Below, piece by piece: positions 1 through 8,754 of a stretch of 47,189 nt of DNA. Made by a program: the position numbers and the translations under genes. The notes below the pieces were generated by a model. The model saw only the letters and a program-made list of their open reading frames with translations, ran no database searches and was not told where the DNA came from. How positions within the stretch are numbered: the first letter of the stretch is position 1; the number at the start of each line of letters is the position of its first letter. This DNA comes from CAYOBW01 sp964402115 (GTDB taxonomy: Bacteria > Verrucomicrobiota > Kiritimatiellia > UBA8416 > CAYOBW01). The stretch lies in NCBI GenBank assembly GCA_964402115.1, contig CAYOBW010000019.1, forward strand, positions 1 through 47,189, read 5' to 3'.

Positions 1-1350
1 CCACAGCGTGGGCGTGGTCATGGCATACCAGCCGCGGCCCAGTTCGAAGGCCAGCGCGTTGCTGGCGGCGACATGATCGGTCAGATCGTAAACCGTGTAG
101 TAGGCGGTCTTGCTGTAACGGGCAAACCCGGGATGAAGGAGGAAGTCGTCGAGGCGGTTTCCGTTGAGCCAGAAGGTGTAGCAGCCGAGACCGGACACAT
201 AAGCCCGGGCGCGCACGAGCTTCTTCCGCTCCGTGGCGAACGTCTTCCGGAACAAGGGAGCAGCGAGGCTGTCCTTGGGGTCGAGATAGGTGTTGAGCGC
301 ACGGACCTCCAGCACACCCTCCTTCACCTGTGCGTAGGACCTGTTGCTGTGAAAATACTCCTGAAAGGCGAAGACAGCGGGATTGTCGAAGCCTTCCTGC
401 ACCAGCGTTTCGCCATCCGCGGTAAGCCGGAAATCATCGTATTGAACGACACCTTGCTTGGGCTTTGTGGACGCGCCCAGTGCCAGCGTGCCCGTCTTGC
501 CGGCGTCGGCATTCAGGGTTTCCGCCGCCACCTTCTGGCCATCGATCTCGAAGGTGGATTCGGCTCCCTGCCGGATGATCTCCAGCGTGTGCCACGTGCC
601 GGTAGCGATGTTCATCGGCAGCGGGAATTCCTTTGCCGCGGCCGCCTTGTTCTTGGGATCAAAGGGGGTGATGACCAGTTTCCCCGGCTGACCGGTCTGA
701 ATCTCAAGTTTGTTGTCTTTGCCCCACGCATACGTGGTTTGGAAGAGCACCACCGCCGCGCCATCCAGAATGCGGAAGCGGGTCGCGAACGTCGCGTCAC
801 CCAGGCGCTGCAAGTTGGCCGGAATGGTTTTCGGTCGTTGGTTCCGCGCCCCGATCCACTGGGCGCCGCCCCAGTCCTCTGCCTTCAAGAGTCCGGTCTC
901 GAAGAACTGCGGCTGTGACGCATAGGTCTTTCCGGCGGCATCAAAGCCGGTCGCCTGCCAGAAGTAGCGCGTGGCGGATTGGAGCGGCTTTCCGGCGTAA
1001 AGGATGCTCAATGTGTCGGAGCCCGCCCGCTTGCCCGAGTCCCATAGATCCGCCTGTCCCTGCGACAGCTTCTCCAGTGAAGACGCCACCTGAATCCTGC
1101 ACGCACTCTGCCGGAAGCCTCGCGGCGCCTGGGGCGAAGCCGCATAGCGCCAGGAGAACCTGGGCGCGGCCTCCTCGATGCCCATCGGCTGGACCACACC
1201 CTCGGTCCGCATATCCGTGATGGAAATCGGAGCATCGCCAGCGAGCGCCGGCAGTTTCGGCTCGACAGCCTGCAGCGCAGCCGGCGGTGCCAGCAGCAGG
1301 ACGGCAAGGAGCAGGCGGATTTGTTTCATGCTCGTTCTTTTCGTTTTCAT
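1..1350 (-). CDS. GH78 alpha-L-rhamnosidase, secreted, C-terminus beyond window edge
   Basis: The frame is open from the start to base 1, so only about 450 N-terminal residues are visible and the catalytic (alpha/alpha)6 barrel is missing. A signal peptide (KQIRLLLAVLLLAPPAALQA) is followed by the typical family N-terminus, with a DMRTEG segment, an APRFSWR segment and a WIGA motif. Next comes an apparent inserted jelly-roll domain, then the rhamnosidase N-domain (YVSGLGCYTFWLNG, then LGRGWYAM at the edge). The family releases terminal alpha-L-rhamnose. Starts at 1350 and 1329 are in frame; 1350 has a weak GGTGA ahead of it. It is the last visible gene of the sulfatase/GH2 operon, which suggests a rhamnose-containing, sulfated glycan as substrate. 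The family call is secure; the substrate is inferred. Confidence 0.85.
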   Translation of the reverse strand, partial: MKTKRTSMKQIRLLLAVLLLAPPAALQAVEPKLPALAGDAPISITDMRTEGVVQPMGIEEAAPRFSWRYAASPQAPRGFRQSACRIQVASSLEKLSQGQADLWDSGKRAGSDTLSILYAGKPLQSATRYFWQATGFDAAGKTYASQPQFFETGLLKAEDWGGAQWIGARNQRPKTIPANLQRLGDATFATRFRILDGAAVVLFQTTYAWGKDNKLEIQTGQPGKLVITPFDPKNKAAAAKEFPLPMNIATGTWHTLEIIRQGAESTFEIDGQKVAAETLNADAGKTGTLALGASTKPKQGVVQYDDFRLTADGETLVQEGFDNPAVFAFQEYFHSNRSYAQVKEGVLEVRALNTYLDPKDSLAAPLFRKTFATERKKLVRARAYVSGLGCYTFWLNGNRLDDFLLHPGFARYSKTAYYTVYDLTDHVAASNALAFELGRGWYAMTTPTLW

Positions 1351-1482
1351 TTGATCACCAGTTCCAGTCATTGGAAGTGGCGAACAGAGGCCGCAGGAAA
1401 GCCACGCCGCTTCAGATGAGGTCGAAAGACAAAAGGCAAAGGACATGGGGAGGCTATGTGCGGTCATGTTGGATACCCGGGG

Positions 1483-4242
1483 TTATTTCTTGGGTTTCTT
1501 CTTCTTCCCGTCGGTCTTTTTCTGGGTCGGATCTTCCGCAGCGCCCATGTCCTCGCCCGTGCTCACCTTGCCGACGGAAGCGGGGAGCGGGCCTTTGGTA
1601 AAGGCCCCAGTGGCGGCGGCCACCGACTGCCCCTGGCGGAAAGCGGCGGCGCGCACCGTGGTGGTCTGACGCAAAACCAGCGGCCCTTCGTAACGGGGCG
1701 AGGAAAGCGTAGGCGCTGAACCATCCGTGGTATAATGGATCTCCACCGGCGACGCGGCGGATGCCCCGCGCAAGGCCACGCGCTCGAAGGCCACGGCAAC
1801 GGTGGCCTGGTCGCTAAAATAGGAAGGCCCCAGCACGCCCATGGCCGCCACTTCCACGGGGCCAGCCTGACCGTCCACCCCCGCGAAAAAGCCGCGCGAC
1901 AGGCCGGCGAAGACCTTGCGCCCGGGCGCGCGCTGGGGGGTGATGTCCACGGGATCGCCGTTCTCGCCGCCGAGCCAACGGACCGGGCCGACCCAGGAAA
2001 GCTCAATGCGATTGTCCGCATCGGGCACCAAGGTGCCTTGCGTGTCGCGCACGGCTATGGTCACCAGTGCCAGGTCGTTGCGGTCGGGTTTGAGGCTGGC
2101 GTTATCGGTCGTAAGCCCGAGCCGCGCCAGCGCGCCGGCGGTGCGCTGCGTGGTTTCGGCCACCGGCTGGCCGCCACGGTAGGCCACCGCTTTGAGTTCG
2201 CCGGGGCGATACGGCACGGGCCACACGCATTCGAACAGCTTGGAGCGCGGCTGGCGGCCCAGCGACTTGCCATCCTGGAATAATTCGACCTCCTCCGCGT
2301 TCGCGTAAGCCACCACCGGGATGGTTTTCCCCTCGAGACCGGGGTGAGTCCAGTGCGGCAGCAGATGAACCATCGGTTTCCCGGTCCAGATGCTCTGATA
2401 GAAATAATAGTGGTCCTTCGGGAAACCGGCCAGGTCGAGCACGCCGAAGTTAAACTCGCGCGCGAGCGATTCGTTGCCGGACCAGGCGGACTCGCCCAGG
2501 TAATCGAAGCCGGTCCAGCGGAACTCGCCGAGTATCCAGGGCCGCGACGCCGTGCGCGCCCAGCAATTGCGCGCCAGGAGGCGGCGGCCCACGTTGTCAT
2601 AGGACGACCGGTAGGCCGAGTGTCCGCCGCTGAACACCTCCGGAGCGGCGTAATCGGGCAGCGGATCGTGGCTCTTGTCGTGGCTCTTGGAGACACTGTT
2701 CACCGTGCGATAAAAGCCGCGCGTCTGGAAGGTGTGGGGCTCTTCCGTCATAACCATGGGGACGGCCGGATTCTGCTGGTGGAACTTTTCGAGCGCCGCG
2801 TCGCTCGGCGCGGAACGCCCGTTAAACCCCGCCACATCCACGCCCTCAATCACATCGCCGCCGGTCACCGGCCGCGTGGCATCAAGCTGGTGGATGAACT
2901 GCGTGATGCCGTGCTTGTCGTTGTGCCCGGTCTCGTTGCCGATGCTCCAGAGGATCACGCAGGGATGATTGCGGTCGCGCCGGATCCAGGAAGCGACATC
3001 GCGGCGCCACCATTCGCCAAAGAACCGCGCGCCGTAATCCTCCCCCGCCTTATTGTGCCAGCCATCGAACACCTCATCCATGACGAGAAATCCCAGCCGG
3101 TCGCAGAACTCGTAGAAGGCCGGCAACTGCGGATTGTGCGCCGTGCGAATAGCATTGCACCCCATCTCCTTGAGCTGGCGCAGGCGCCGCTCCAGCAAGG
3201 CCTCGGGCATGGCCGCGCCCACCGGGCTGCCGCCCTGGTGTTCGCAGACACCTTGCAACTTGAGATGCCGGCCATTGAGGAAGAGTCCTTGGTTGGCGTC
3301 GAAGCGCAGGCTGCGAACGCCAAACGGGGTCGCGACTTCATCCACCACCGCGCCGTCGCGCACCACCCGCGTGATCAAGGTGTAAAGGGCCGGCGTCTCC
3401 AGCGACCAGAGCGCGGGCCGCGCCAAGGTCAAGTCCAGCTTCACCTGCCCGGCCGCGCCCGCCGCCACACTGGACGGGGCCGAATGTTTGCCGGCACTGC
3501 GCCCGTCCGGTCCCAGGATCTCGACCTCCACGGCAACAGCGGCGGCGGCGGACGAGGCGTTTTGTATTTCCACCGTGGCGCGCACCGCCGCGGACGCCTC
3601 GCTGACGGCGGGCGTTTGGACAAACACACCGCCAGGCGGCACATGCACGGGATCGGTGGCCAGGACGCGGACGTGGCCATAGATGCCACAGCCGTGATAC
3701 CAGCGCGCGCTGGGCTCCTGCGAATTGTCCACGCGCACGGCCAGCACATTGTGCCCGGGCTTGAGGTGCGGCGTGAGGTCGCAGGTAAAGGTGGTATAGC
3801 CATAGGGCCAGCCGCCGATGCGCGCACCGTTGAGCCAGACGGTGCTGTTCATGTACACGCCCTCGAACTCCAGGGTCACCACCCTGCCCTTCCAGGCGTC
3901 CGGCAGGTCGAGGACCCGGCGGTACCAGCCGATGCCCGAGGGCAGATAGGCGCATTTGTCTCCGGTGGGATTGGCGGCGGCGTAGTCGCCCTCGAGGCTC
4001 CAATCGTGCGGGACATCGAGCCCGCGCCAGGCTGCTTCAGCAAAGGCGGCAGCCTGCGCCCCGGGGACATCCCCCAGGTGGAATTTCCAATTGGCATCCA
4101 GGCTTTGGACCAGGCGCGCACCTCCAGCCAATGCAGCCGCATCCAGACTTGCGGCGAAAACCAGGCAGGCGAAAAGGCAAGTTCTTATCACTACTGGCCC
4201 GGCTGCGGAGAGCAGCAGGACCGCGAGGATTGTGTGTTTCAT
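1483..4242 (-). CDS. GH2 family beta-galactosidase/beta-glucuronidase-like glycosidase, secreted
   Basis: This is a 919-residue retaining beta-glycosidase. Order: signal peptide, GH2 sugar-binding jelly roll (about 45-200), Ig-like domain (205-310), TIM barrel (315-590). The acid/base Glu is E437 in WSIGNE; the nucleophile is probably E500 in MTEEPHTF, followed by GEFRWTGFDYLGE. A DUF4982-type domain (KPMVHLLPHW, about 605-680), an Ig-like domain and a chitobiase C-terminal-like domain (HYTTDGSAPT, about 830-885) come next. The last 12 residues contain 8 Lys. The N-terminus has two consecutive hydrophobic stretches, so a later GTG start at VIRTC is possible. It begins 8 bases after the sulfatase stop, so the genes are probably co-transcribed. 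Substrate specificity cannot be read from the sequence. Confidence 0.9.
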   Translation of the reverse strand: MKHTILAVLLLSAAGPVVIRTCLFACLVFAASLDAAALAGGARLVQSLDANWKFHLGDVPGAQAAAFAEAAWRGLDVPHDWSLEGDYAAANPTGDKCAYLPSGIGWYRRVLDLPDAWKGRVVTLEFEGVYMNSTVWLNGARIGGWPYGYTTFTCDLTPHLKPGHNVLAVRVDNSQEPSARWYHGCGIYGHVRVLATDPVHVPPGGVFVQTPAVSEASAAVRATVEIQNASSAAAAVAVEVEILGPDGRSAGKHSAPSSVAAGAAGQVKLDLTLARPALWSLETPALYTLITRVVRDGAVVDEVATPFGVRSLRFDANQGLFLNGRHLKLQGVCEHQGGSPVGAAMPEALLERRLRQLKEMGCNAIRTAHNPQLPAFYEFCDRLGFLVMDEVFDGWHNKAGEDYGARFFGEWWRRDVASWIRRDRNHPCVILWSIGNETGHNDKHGITQFIHQLDATRPVTGGDVIEGVDVAGFNGRSAPSDAALEKFHQQNPAVPMVMTEEPHTFQTRGFYRTVNSVSKSHDKSHDPLPDYAAPEVFSGGHSAYRSSYDNVGRRLLARNCWARTASRPWILGEFRWTGFDYLGESAWSGNESLAREFNFGVLDLAGFPKDHYYFYQSIWTGKPMVHLLPHWTHPGLEGKTIPVVAYANAEEVELFQDGKSLGRQPRSKLFECVWPVPYRPGELKAVAYRGGQPVAETTQRTAGALARLGLTTDNASLKPDRNDLALVTIAVRDTQGTLVPDADNRIELSWVGPVRWLGGENGDPVDITPQRAPGRKVFAGLSRGFFAGVDGQAGPVEVAAMGVLGPSYFSDQATVAVAFERVALRGASAASPVEIHYTTDGSAPTLSSPRYEGPLVLRQTTTVRAAAFRQGQSVAAATGAFTKGPLPASVGKVSTGEDMGAAEDPTQKKTDGKKKKPKK

Positions 4243-4250
4243 GTGGCGGC

Positions 4251-5606
4251 CTACTTGTCCTTGTCGTCGGTCTTGATGTATTGCTTCGGCAAAGTCGTCA
4301 CCCAGGCTTCAACCTTGGCGCTGAGCCGCTTCACGATGTCGGGATGTTCTTTCACGAGGTTGTGCTGCTCACCGGGATCGGCCACCACGTCAAAGAGTTC
4401 CAGTTCGCCGCCTCTCTTGTTGGGGTGATGCAGTTTCCACTGACCATCGCGAATCGTGCCTTCGCTGTGTGGCGCGCCGGTCTTCCAGAGAAGCGGCTTG
4501 GCGCGCACGTGCTCGCCGTTGCCCAGCCATGCGGCAGACATATCCTCGCCGTCGAAGTCGGCGGCATTGATCTGCGTGCCCGTCAGCGCGCAGAGCGTCG
4601 GCAACCAATCAATGGCGCTGATCACGGACTTCTCATCAACGCGCTTCGCCGGCACGCGGCCGGGCCAGCGCACGACGAACGGGATGCGCACGCCGCCTTC
4701 GTATTGGTTGTGCTTGCCGCCGCGGAATGGGCCGGCGAAGCCCATGGCGTTCAGTCGCACGCCTTCGCTGCCGTCCCGGATGTGGGCCGGGCCTTGGTCG
4801 CTGGCGAAGACGACGATGGTGTTCTCGCGCAGGCCAAGTTCGTCGAGCCGCTTAAGCAATCGGCCCGCGTTGTCATCGAGTACTTTCAACTCCGCGAGGT
4901 AGGCGCGCATGTGACGGCTCACGTCGCCGCCCTGTTTCCGGCAGATGGCAAACTTCTCTCGCATGGGGGCGGGAAACTCCGCCTCGTCCACTTGGAGCGG
5001 CCCGAACGCATCGAGCACGGTCGGCGACGGGTTCACCGGGTGATGCGGGATGTGGCCCCACACGTTGACGTAGAACGGGCTGGCCTTGTGCTGCTCGATG
5101 AAACGGATGGCGTTGTCGTAAACGTGCGCGTCGCGGCCACGGTCGTCTTGGTTCTTCTTGCCGCTGCCGGCTTCGTCGCCGCCGATGCAATCCATGCCGT
5201 AGGTGCCCGGCTTCGTCTCGGGCCCGATGTGCCATTTGCCGAAGTGGCCGGTGGCGTAGCCTTGTTTCTTCAGCAACTCGGTGATCGTCACGCGACCGCC
5301 GAAGCCGCCGCTGGCCGGATAATCTGCGAACGTCGCCGGGAACTTCGAGGTCATGAAGCCCGTGCGGCTGGGGCAACAGGTGACGCCCGTGGCGTAGCAT
5401 TGCTGAAAACGGGTGCCTTCGCTGGCGAGCCTGTCGAGGTTCGGCGTCTTGGCATACGGATGGCCGTAGCAACGCAGGTCGCCCCAGCCCATGTCGTCGG
5501 CGAAGAGGAAGACGATGTTGGGCTTCGGCTTCGGTGTCTCGGCGGCGGGGAGTGCGGCCAGCGGAACCAAGACCCAGTATGCGAGTGCGAGGACAACGTG
5601 TTTCAT
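4251..5606 (-). CDS. Sulfatase (arylsulfatase A type, FGly-dependent), secreted
   Basis: This 451-residue family S1 sulfatase removes sulfate esters, probably from glycans outside the cytoplasm. It has a signal peptide ending near AALPAA. The N-terminal metal site is NIVFLFADDMGWGD (D37, D38). The maturation motif is C77-C-P-S-R81, in which C77 would become formylglycine. GKWHIGPE and VFASDQGP are further active-site blocks, and the C-terminal subdomain ends with LFDVVADPGEQHN. The start ATG overlaps the TGA that would end the upstream sulfatase frame, giving an ATGA junction. Maturation needs a formylglycine-generating enzyme or anaerobic maturase; none is convincing in this window. The tail is rich in Lys and Asp. 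Confidence 0.93.
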   Translation of the reverse strand: MKHVVLALAYWVLVPLAALPAAETPKPKPNIVFLFADDMGWGDLRCYGHPYAKTPNLDRLASEGTRFQQCYATGVTCCPSRTGFMTSKFPATFADYPASGGFGGRVTITELLKKQGYATGHFGKWHIGPETKPGTYGMDCIGGDEAGSGKKNQDDRGRDAHVYDNAIRFIEQHKASPFYVNVWGHIPHHPVNPSPTVLDAFGPLQVDEAEFPAPMREKFAICRKQGGDVSRHMRAYLAELKVLDDNAGRLLKRLDELGLRENTIVVFASDQGPAHIRDGSEGVRLNAMGFAGPFRGGKHNQYEGGVRIPFVVRWPGRVPAKRVDEKSVISAIDWLPTLCALTGTQINAADFDGEDMSAAWLGNGEHVRAKPLLWKTGAPHSEGTIRDGQWKLHHPNKRGGELELFDVVADPGEQHNLVKEHPDIVKRLSAKVEAWVTTLPKQYIKTDDKDK

Positions 5607-5743
5607 TTCGCGGCTTTCTTCTTGGCTCTCTTGCTGAGCGGCTTGACGGGTGATGGGTCATCGTGCAAGCCAGCGAGCGCGGCTTGCAGCTTGACGCGCG
5701 CCGCCTTCGCCTCGGCGTCGCTCGTGTCGGCGGGCACGGGGTT
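5603..5743 (-). other. In-frame continuation of the sulfatase beyond its TAA stop
   Basis: After the TAA at 5744-5746 the same frame encodes 46 more residues, beginning NPVPADTSDAEAKAARVKLQ and ending in a Lys/Arg-rich tail (SKRAKKKAAK). It stops at a TGA (5603-5605) that overlaps the ATG of the following sulfatase in an ATGA arrangement. Segments of the type VPADTxDAxxxAAR are usual at this place in sulfatases, so this is the original C-terminus. A single G-to-T change (GAA to TAA) would account for the stop. Confidence 0.8.
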
Positions 5744-6976
5744 TTACTTCCACGGGGCATCCTTCATGTCGAAGAGCTGGCCGTCGCCGGTGAGTTTCCA
5801 CCGCTCGCTGCGCACGTAGTGGTTCTTGCCGAGCTGCACGTACGCCCATTCCCGCAGCTGGCCGACTTCGCCGCGAAGCTGCGGCGCGAGGCTGTGGCCG
5901 TCGATCTTCCGCTCGGTCGGCAGCGCCACGCCGGCGAGCGCTGCGAAGGTCGGGAGCAGGTCGGTGAAATCGGTGAGGTCCTTGCGCACGACACCCGCGG
6001 GCGTGGTGCCGGGCCAATTTGCGATGAGCGGCACGCGGCTGCCGCCTTCGTTTAGCTCGCGCTTCCTGCCGTCTATGGGCCGGCCATTCACCGTGCCCCT
6101 CGCCCTGCCGCCATTGTCGCCGGTGAAGACGATGAGCGTATTCTCGCGCAGATGCAGCTTGTCGAGTTCGGCGGCGAGTTGGCCGACTTGCTTGTCGATG
6201 TAGGCGATGTTGTCGGCATAGAATCCTTTTCCTTTGCCATTCCCTTCGTCCCTGCTCGCTGACGCGCTGTCGGGCGTTCGCTGGATCGGCGAGTGGATCA
6301 AGGGCGTCGGATAATAGACGAAGAACGGCTTGTCCTTGTGGCGTCGGACGAAATCGAGAACGAATTCCTGCAACACATCAGGTCCGTATTTGCCTTTGGA
6401 ATCGGGGAGCGGCTTGCCGTTGAGATTGTACTCTGACGCCCCGTATCGTCCCGCCTTGCTCGTTTCCCCCTCAGCGTCGGGCTTCTTGTTCCCGCCGTCT
6501 TCTTCGCCTTCCTCCGGTGTGCCAGCGCCCCAAATCAAGAACTCGTCGAAACCCCACTTCGCGCCGTCTTCCTTTGTCGTGAAATGGGAAAGCTGGCGCC
6601 ATTTTCCCGCGACCGCCGTGGCGTAGCCCGCCTGCTTCATCAGTTGCGCGACGCATCCGTCCTTCTCCGGAGTAAGTAGCTCACCGACGTGGTTGTCCGT
6701 CACCCCGGTGCGGAAGGCGTAGCGCCCCGTCATCAACATTGCCCGCGACGGCGCGCATAGCGGCGCGGCGAAGCAATACTCGAAACGCGTCCCGCCCGCT
6801 GCGAGCGAATCGAGGTGTGGCGTCTTGAACTCGCCACCATAACAGCAGACGTCGGGAACGCCGAGGTCATCGGCGAGGATGAAGATGATGTTGGGCTTGC
6901 TTGCATCCGTGGCGAAGCACGGACTGGTGAGTGCGAACAGAATGACGCACACAAAAGAGTGCAAAGGTCTTTTCAT
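5744..6976 (-). CDS. Sulfatase with premature in-frame stop, secreted
   Basis: This 410-residue family S1 sulfatase has a signal peptide (to about residue 22), the metal motif FILADDLG, the maturation motif C74-A-P-S-R78 and the metal-binding FTGDNGG. The usual GKWHLG block reads GKWRQLSHF, so the expected active-site His is Arg; this variant may define a subgroup. The frame ends at a TAA (5744-5746) directly after LFDMKDAPWK, where relatives normally run on with an EVPVP-like segment. The next 46 codons stay open in the same frame and look like a natural sulfatase C-terminus, so the gene is either truncated by a nonsense change or carries a base error. The start is set by a clear signal peptide. 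It lies upstream of a second sulfatase and the GH2 gene. Confidence 0.88.
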   Translation of the reverse strand: MKRPLHSFVCVILFALTSPCFATDASKPNIIFILADDLGVPDVCCYGGEFKTPHLDSLAAGGTRFEYCFAAPLCAPSRAMLMTGRYAFRTGVTDNHVGELLTPEKDGCVAQLMKQAGYATAVAGKWRQLSHFTTKEDGAKWGFDEFLIWGAGTPEEGEEDGGNKKPDAEGETSKAGRYGASEYNLNGKPLPDSKGKYGPDVLQEFVLDFVRRHKDKPFFVYYPTPLIHSPIQRTPDSASASRDEGNGKGKGFYADNIAYIDKQVGQLAAELDKLHLRENTLIVFTGDNGGRARGTVNGRPIDGRKRELNEGGSRVPLIANWPGTTPAGVVRKDLTDFTDLLPTFAALAGVALPTERKIDGHSLAPQLRGEVGQLREWAYVQLGKNHYVRSERWKLTGDGQLFDMKDAPWK

Positions 6977-7012
6977 AATAGTGTGTTAGCTCCTTCAGTT
7001 CGGGATACCATT

Positions 7013-7129
7013 TCAGAATCTTCGCTGCTCTTCGGGCGGCAGTTCCGAGAAAAGCTTCGGTTTGTCCTGCGGACGGGACTCCTTCCGGTTGATGATGTCC
7101 AAGAGAGACCAATGCACTGACGGGGGCAA
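7013..7129 (-). pseudogene. Possible gene remnant or very small ORF, unassigned
   Basis: A 38-codon frame here ends DKPKLFSELPPEEQRRF followed by TGA. It has a protein-like composition, unlike the frame shadows elsewhere, but no ATG; the only candidate start is TTG at 7129, and a stop lies a little further upstream. It occupies the 185-base gap between the barrel protein and the sulfatase. It may be the C-terminal remnant of a deleted gene or the lost end of the upstream gene. I do not recognise the family. Confidence 0.25.
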
Positions 7130-7161
7130 ACTGGAAGGTAGAATTCATCAGCATCGCTCAC

Positions 7162-8736
7162 TCATCGATCCCCACGCCCTGATCGCGGCGAAATCGCAAA
7201 ACGCAAATCCAGATGATTCTCCCCTTCTTTCAACACCCAAGGGATGAACAGCCCCTCGTCGCCGAGAACTTTCGTCCCTTCGGGCGCACTCGAAGGCGCG
7301 CGATATGCGCTGAAGTCTCCCCAAAGCATCACCCCATACGGCAGGCTGTCGCCCGAAAACACGGGACTCCTGGATGCGACCGTTTTGGCGGTGACGCGCA
7401 GCTCCCGTTCCGACTTCACCACCTTCACGTCCGCAGTGGGAATGAATTTGTGCGTGGCGAACCATGGCGACATCTCCGGGAGGATGGCGGTTCGATAGGC
7501 ATCGGCGGGCAGGTTGGAGTAGGGCGTGATTCGTACAGGTGTGGAATTGCCTTCCACAAACACCAGCAAGCCGGCCTTGTCGAAGTAACTGAAGTTCTTG
7601 CCGAACTCGTCCAGGCGCGCGCCCTTGGAGTCGTAGTAATACCAGGTGTGCCCGATCCGCCCCGTGGCGTAAAAGCCATTCAAAGTCGGGCCAAAACACT
7701 CGAACGCCGCTTTGCGGGCGCTGGCGAACGGGGCGGTTACCACTTGCAGGCTCCTGTTGGTTCTGACGATCGACGTGGCGGCGGCGATGTTGCCAAACAG
7801 TCCGTACGTGGGCGGTGTCGCCTCCGGGTAGGCCGCTTTGTACAGGTCTACCGCCTCGGAGACCGTCACCACCTGGATCTCCTCCCGCTTGAGGAGCTTC
7901 AGCAGATTCTCAAGGATCGCGCGGCCGGATTCCTTCCACTCCTTGCGCGTTGTGAAACTGAACTCCTCAATCTCCTGCTGGATCACGAGCGGAACAATCC
8001 TGTTGTACTTGGTTTGCTTCTTGTATTCGTTCAACTCCGCGACCCAAAACGAGTCGTCGCCGGGAGTGCTCACGCCGAGGTCCTGGGGGTCGTTGGGATC
8101 AAACGTAAACGTGGACTGCTGGGCGGTGCGGAAGACCAGATTCAAGTCATTGGAAAGCCAGGGCACGCTGACCACGCCCCCGCTCCCGGGATTGGGGGCT
8201 TTGAAGCAATCGGGCCAGGCATAGTAGAACCCAAACGGGCAGCCGCGATCGGTGATCCCATCGGTCGCGGTCTGTTCATAACAGCGTCCCCACACCGACT
8301 CCACGCCGTATCTCTGAAACAACTCCACCCAATCCCTGCCGTACCGCAATTGCCCGGCGCTGCGGACCGGCTGGCCGGTCGCCAAGCCCCGCAGTTGTGC
8401 CAACTCATCCGCGGCCGATGCGAGGGAGCACCCGTCGGCAAACCAACCGACTTCATCGCCGTACTTCTCGCGCCATTCCTTCAGATCGGCCTGGCAAGCG
8501 CGCACCGTTGCGGGCTTCAGATAGTACGTGCCCCGGTAGCCATGCTTGTGCAACAGGCCCGCCAATCCACGCAAACCGGCTTCGCTTGCCGGCGTATGCG
8601 AGTAGTCCCCCTTCGAAGCGAAACAGACCACCAGCTTACCTTGTTTGTCCCCGCTTGACGCGGCCGATTCCGCCGCGACTCCGGCTGCCAGCGGTGTCAG
8701 CAGCAGGGCGGTCAGGAGTGTGAATGTGTATTTCAT
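7162..8736 (-). CDS. Secreted protein with polysaccharide deacetylase/GH57-like barrel, function uncertain
   Basis: This 524-residue protein has a signal peptide (MKYTFTLLTALLLTPLAAGV). Residues 33-100 read as the start of a NodB or GH57-like beta/alpha barrel: strand LVVCFASKGDYSH, helix, then strand YRGTYYLKP and VGWFADGCSL. The middle contains GGVVSVPWLSNDL and a region with a helix rich in Lys and Glu (ARK...LLKLLKREEIQVVTVSEA) typical of the end of such barrels. The last 200 residues look like beta-sandwich domains. I cannot identify a complete deacetylase metal triad (D, H, H), so the activity is open; DUF3863-like glycan enzymes are another possibility. It heads the sulfatase/glycosidase operon, which supports a role in glycan breakdown. 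Confidence 0.55.
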   Translation of the reverse strand: MKYTFTLLTALLLTPLAAGVAAESAASSGDKQGKLVVCFASKGDYSHTPASEAGLRGLAGLLHKHGYRGTYYLKPATVRACQADLKEWREKYGDEVGWFADGCSLASAADELAQLRGLATGQPVRSAGQLRYGRDWVELFQRYGVESVWGRCYEQTATDGITDRGCPFGFYYAWPDCFKAPNPGSGGVVSVPWLSNDLNLVFRTAQQSTFTFDPNDPQDLGVSTPGDDSFWVAELNEYKKQTKYNRIVPLVIQQEIEEFSFTTRKEWKESGRAILENLLKLLKREEIQVVTVSEAVDLYKAAYPEATPPTYGLFGNIAAATSIVRTNRSLQVVTAPFASARKAAFECFGPTLNGFYATGRIGHTWYYYDSKGARLDEFGKNFSYFDKAGLLVFVEGNSTPVRITPYSNLPADAYRTAILPEMSPWFATHKFIPTADVKVVKSERELRVTAKTVASRSPVFSGDSLPYGVMLWGDFSAYRAPSSAPEGTKVLGDEGLFIPWVLKEGENHLDLRFAISPRSGRGDR

Positions 8737-8754
8737 AGTGTCTCATCTCTCAAG

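Noticed and set aside
2344..4428. Long plus-strand frame opposite the GH2 gene
   Set aside because: No recognisable protein features; the GH2 catalytic motifs on the minus strand settle the strand.
6973..7161. A 62-codon minus-strand ORF between barrel protein and sulfatase
   Set aside because: GTG start without Shine-Dalgarno and Ser/Arg-rich shadow composition; the other frame in the same place looks more protein-like.
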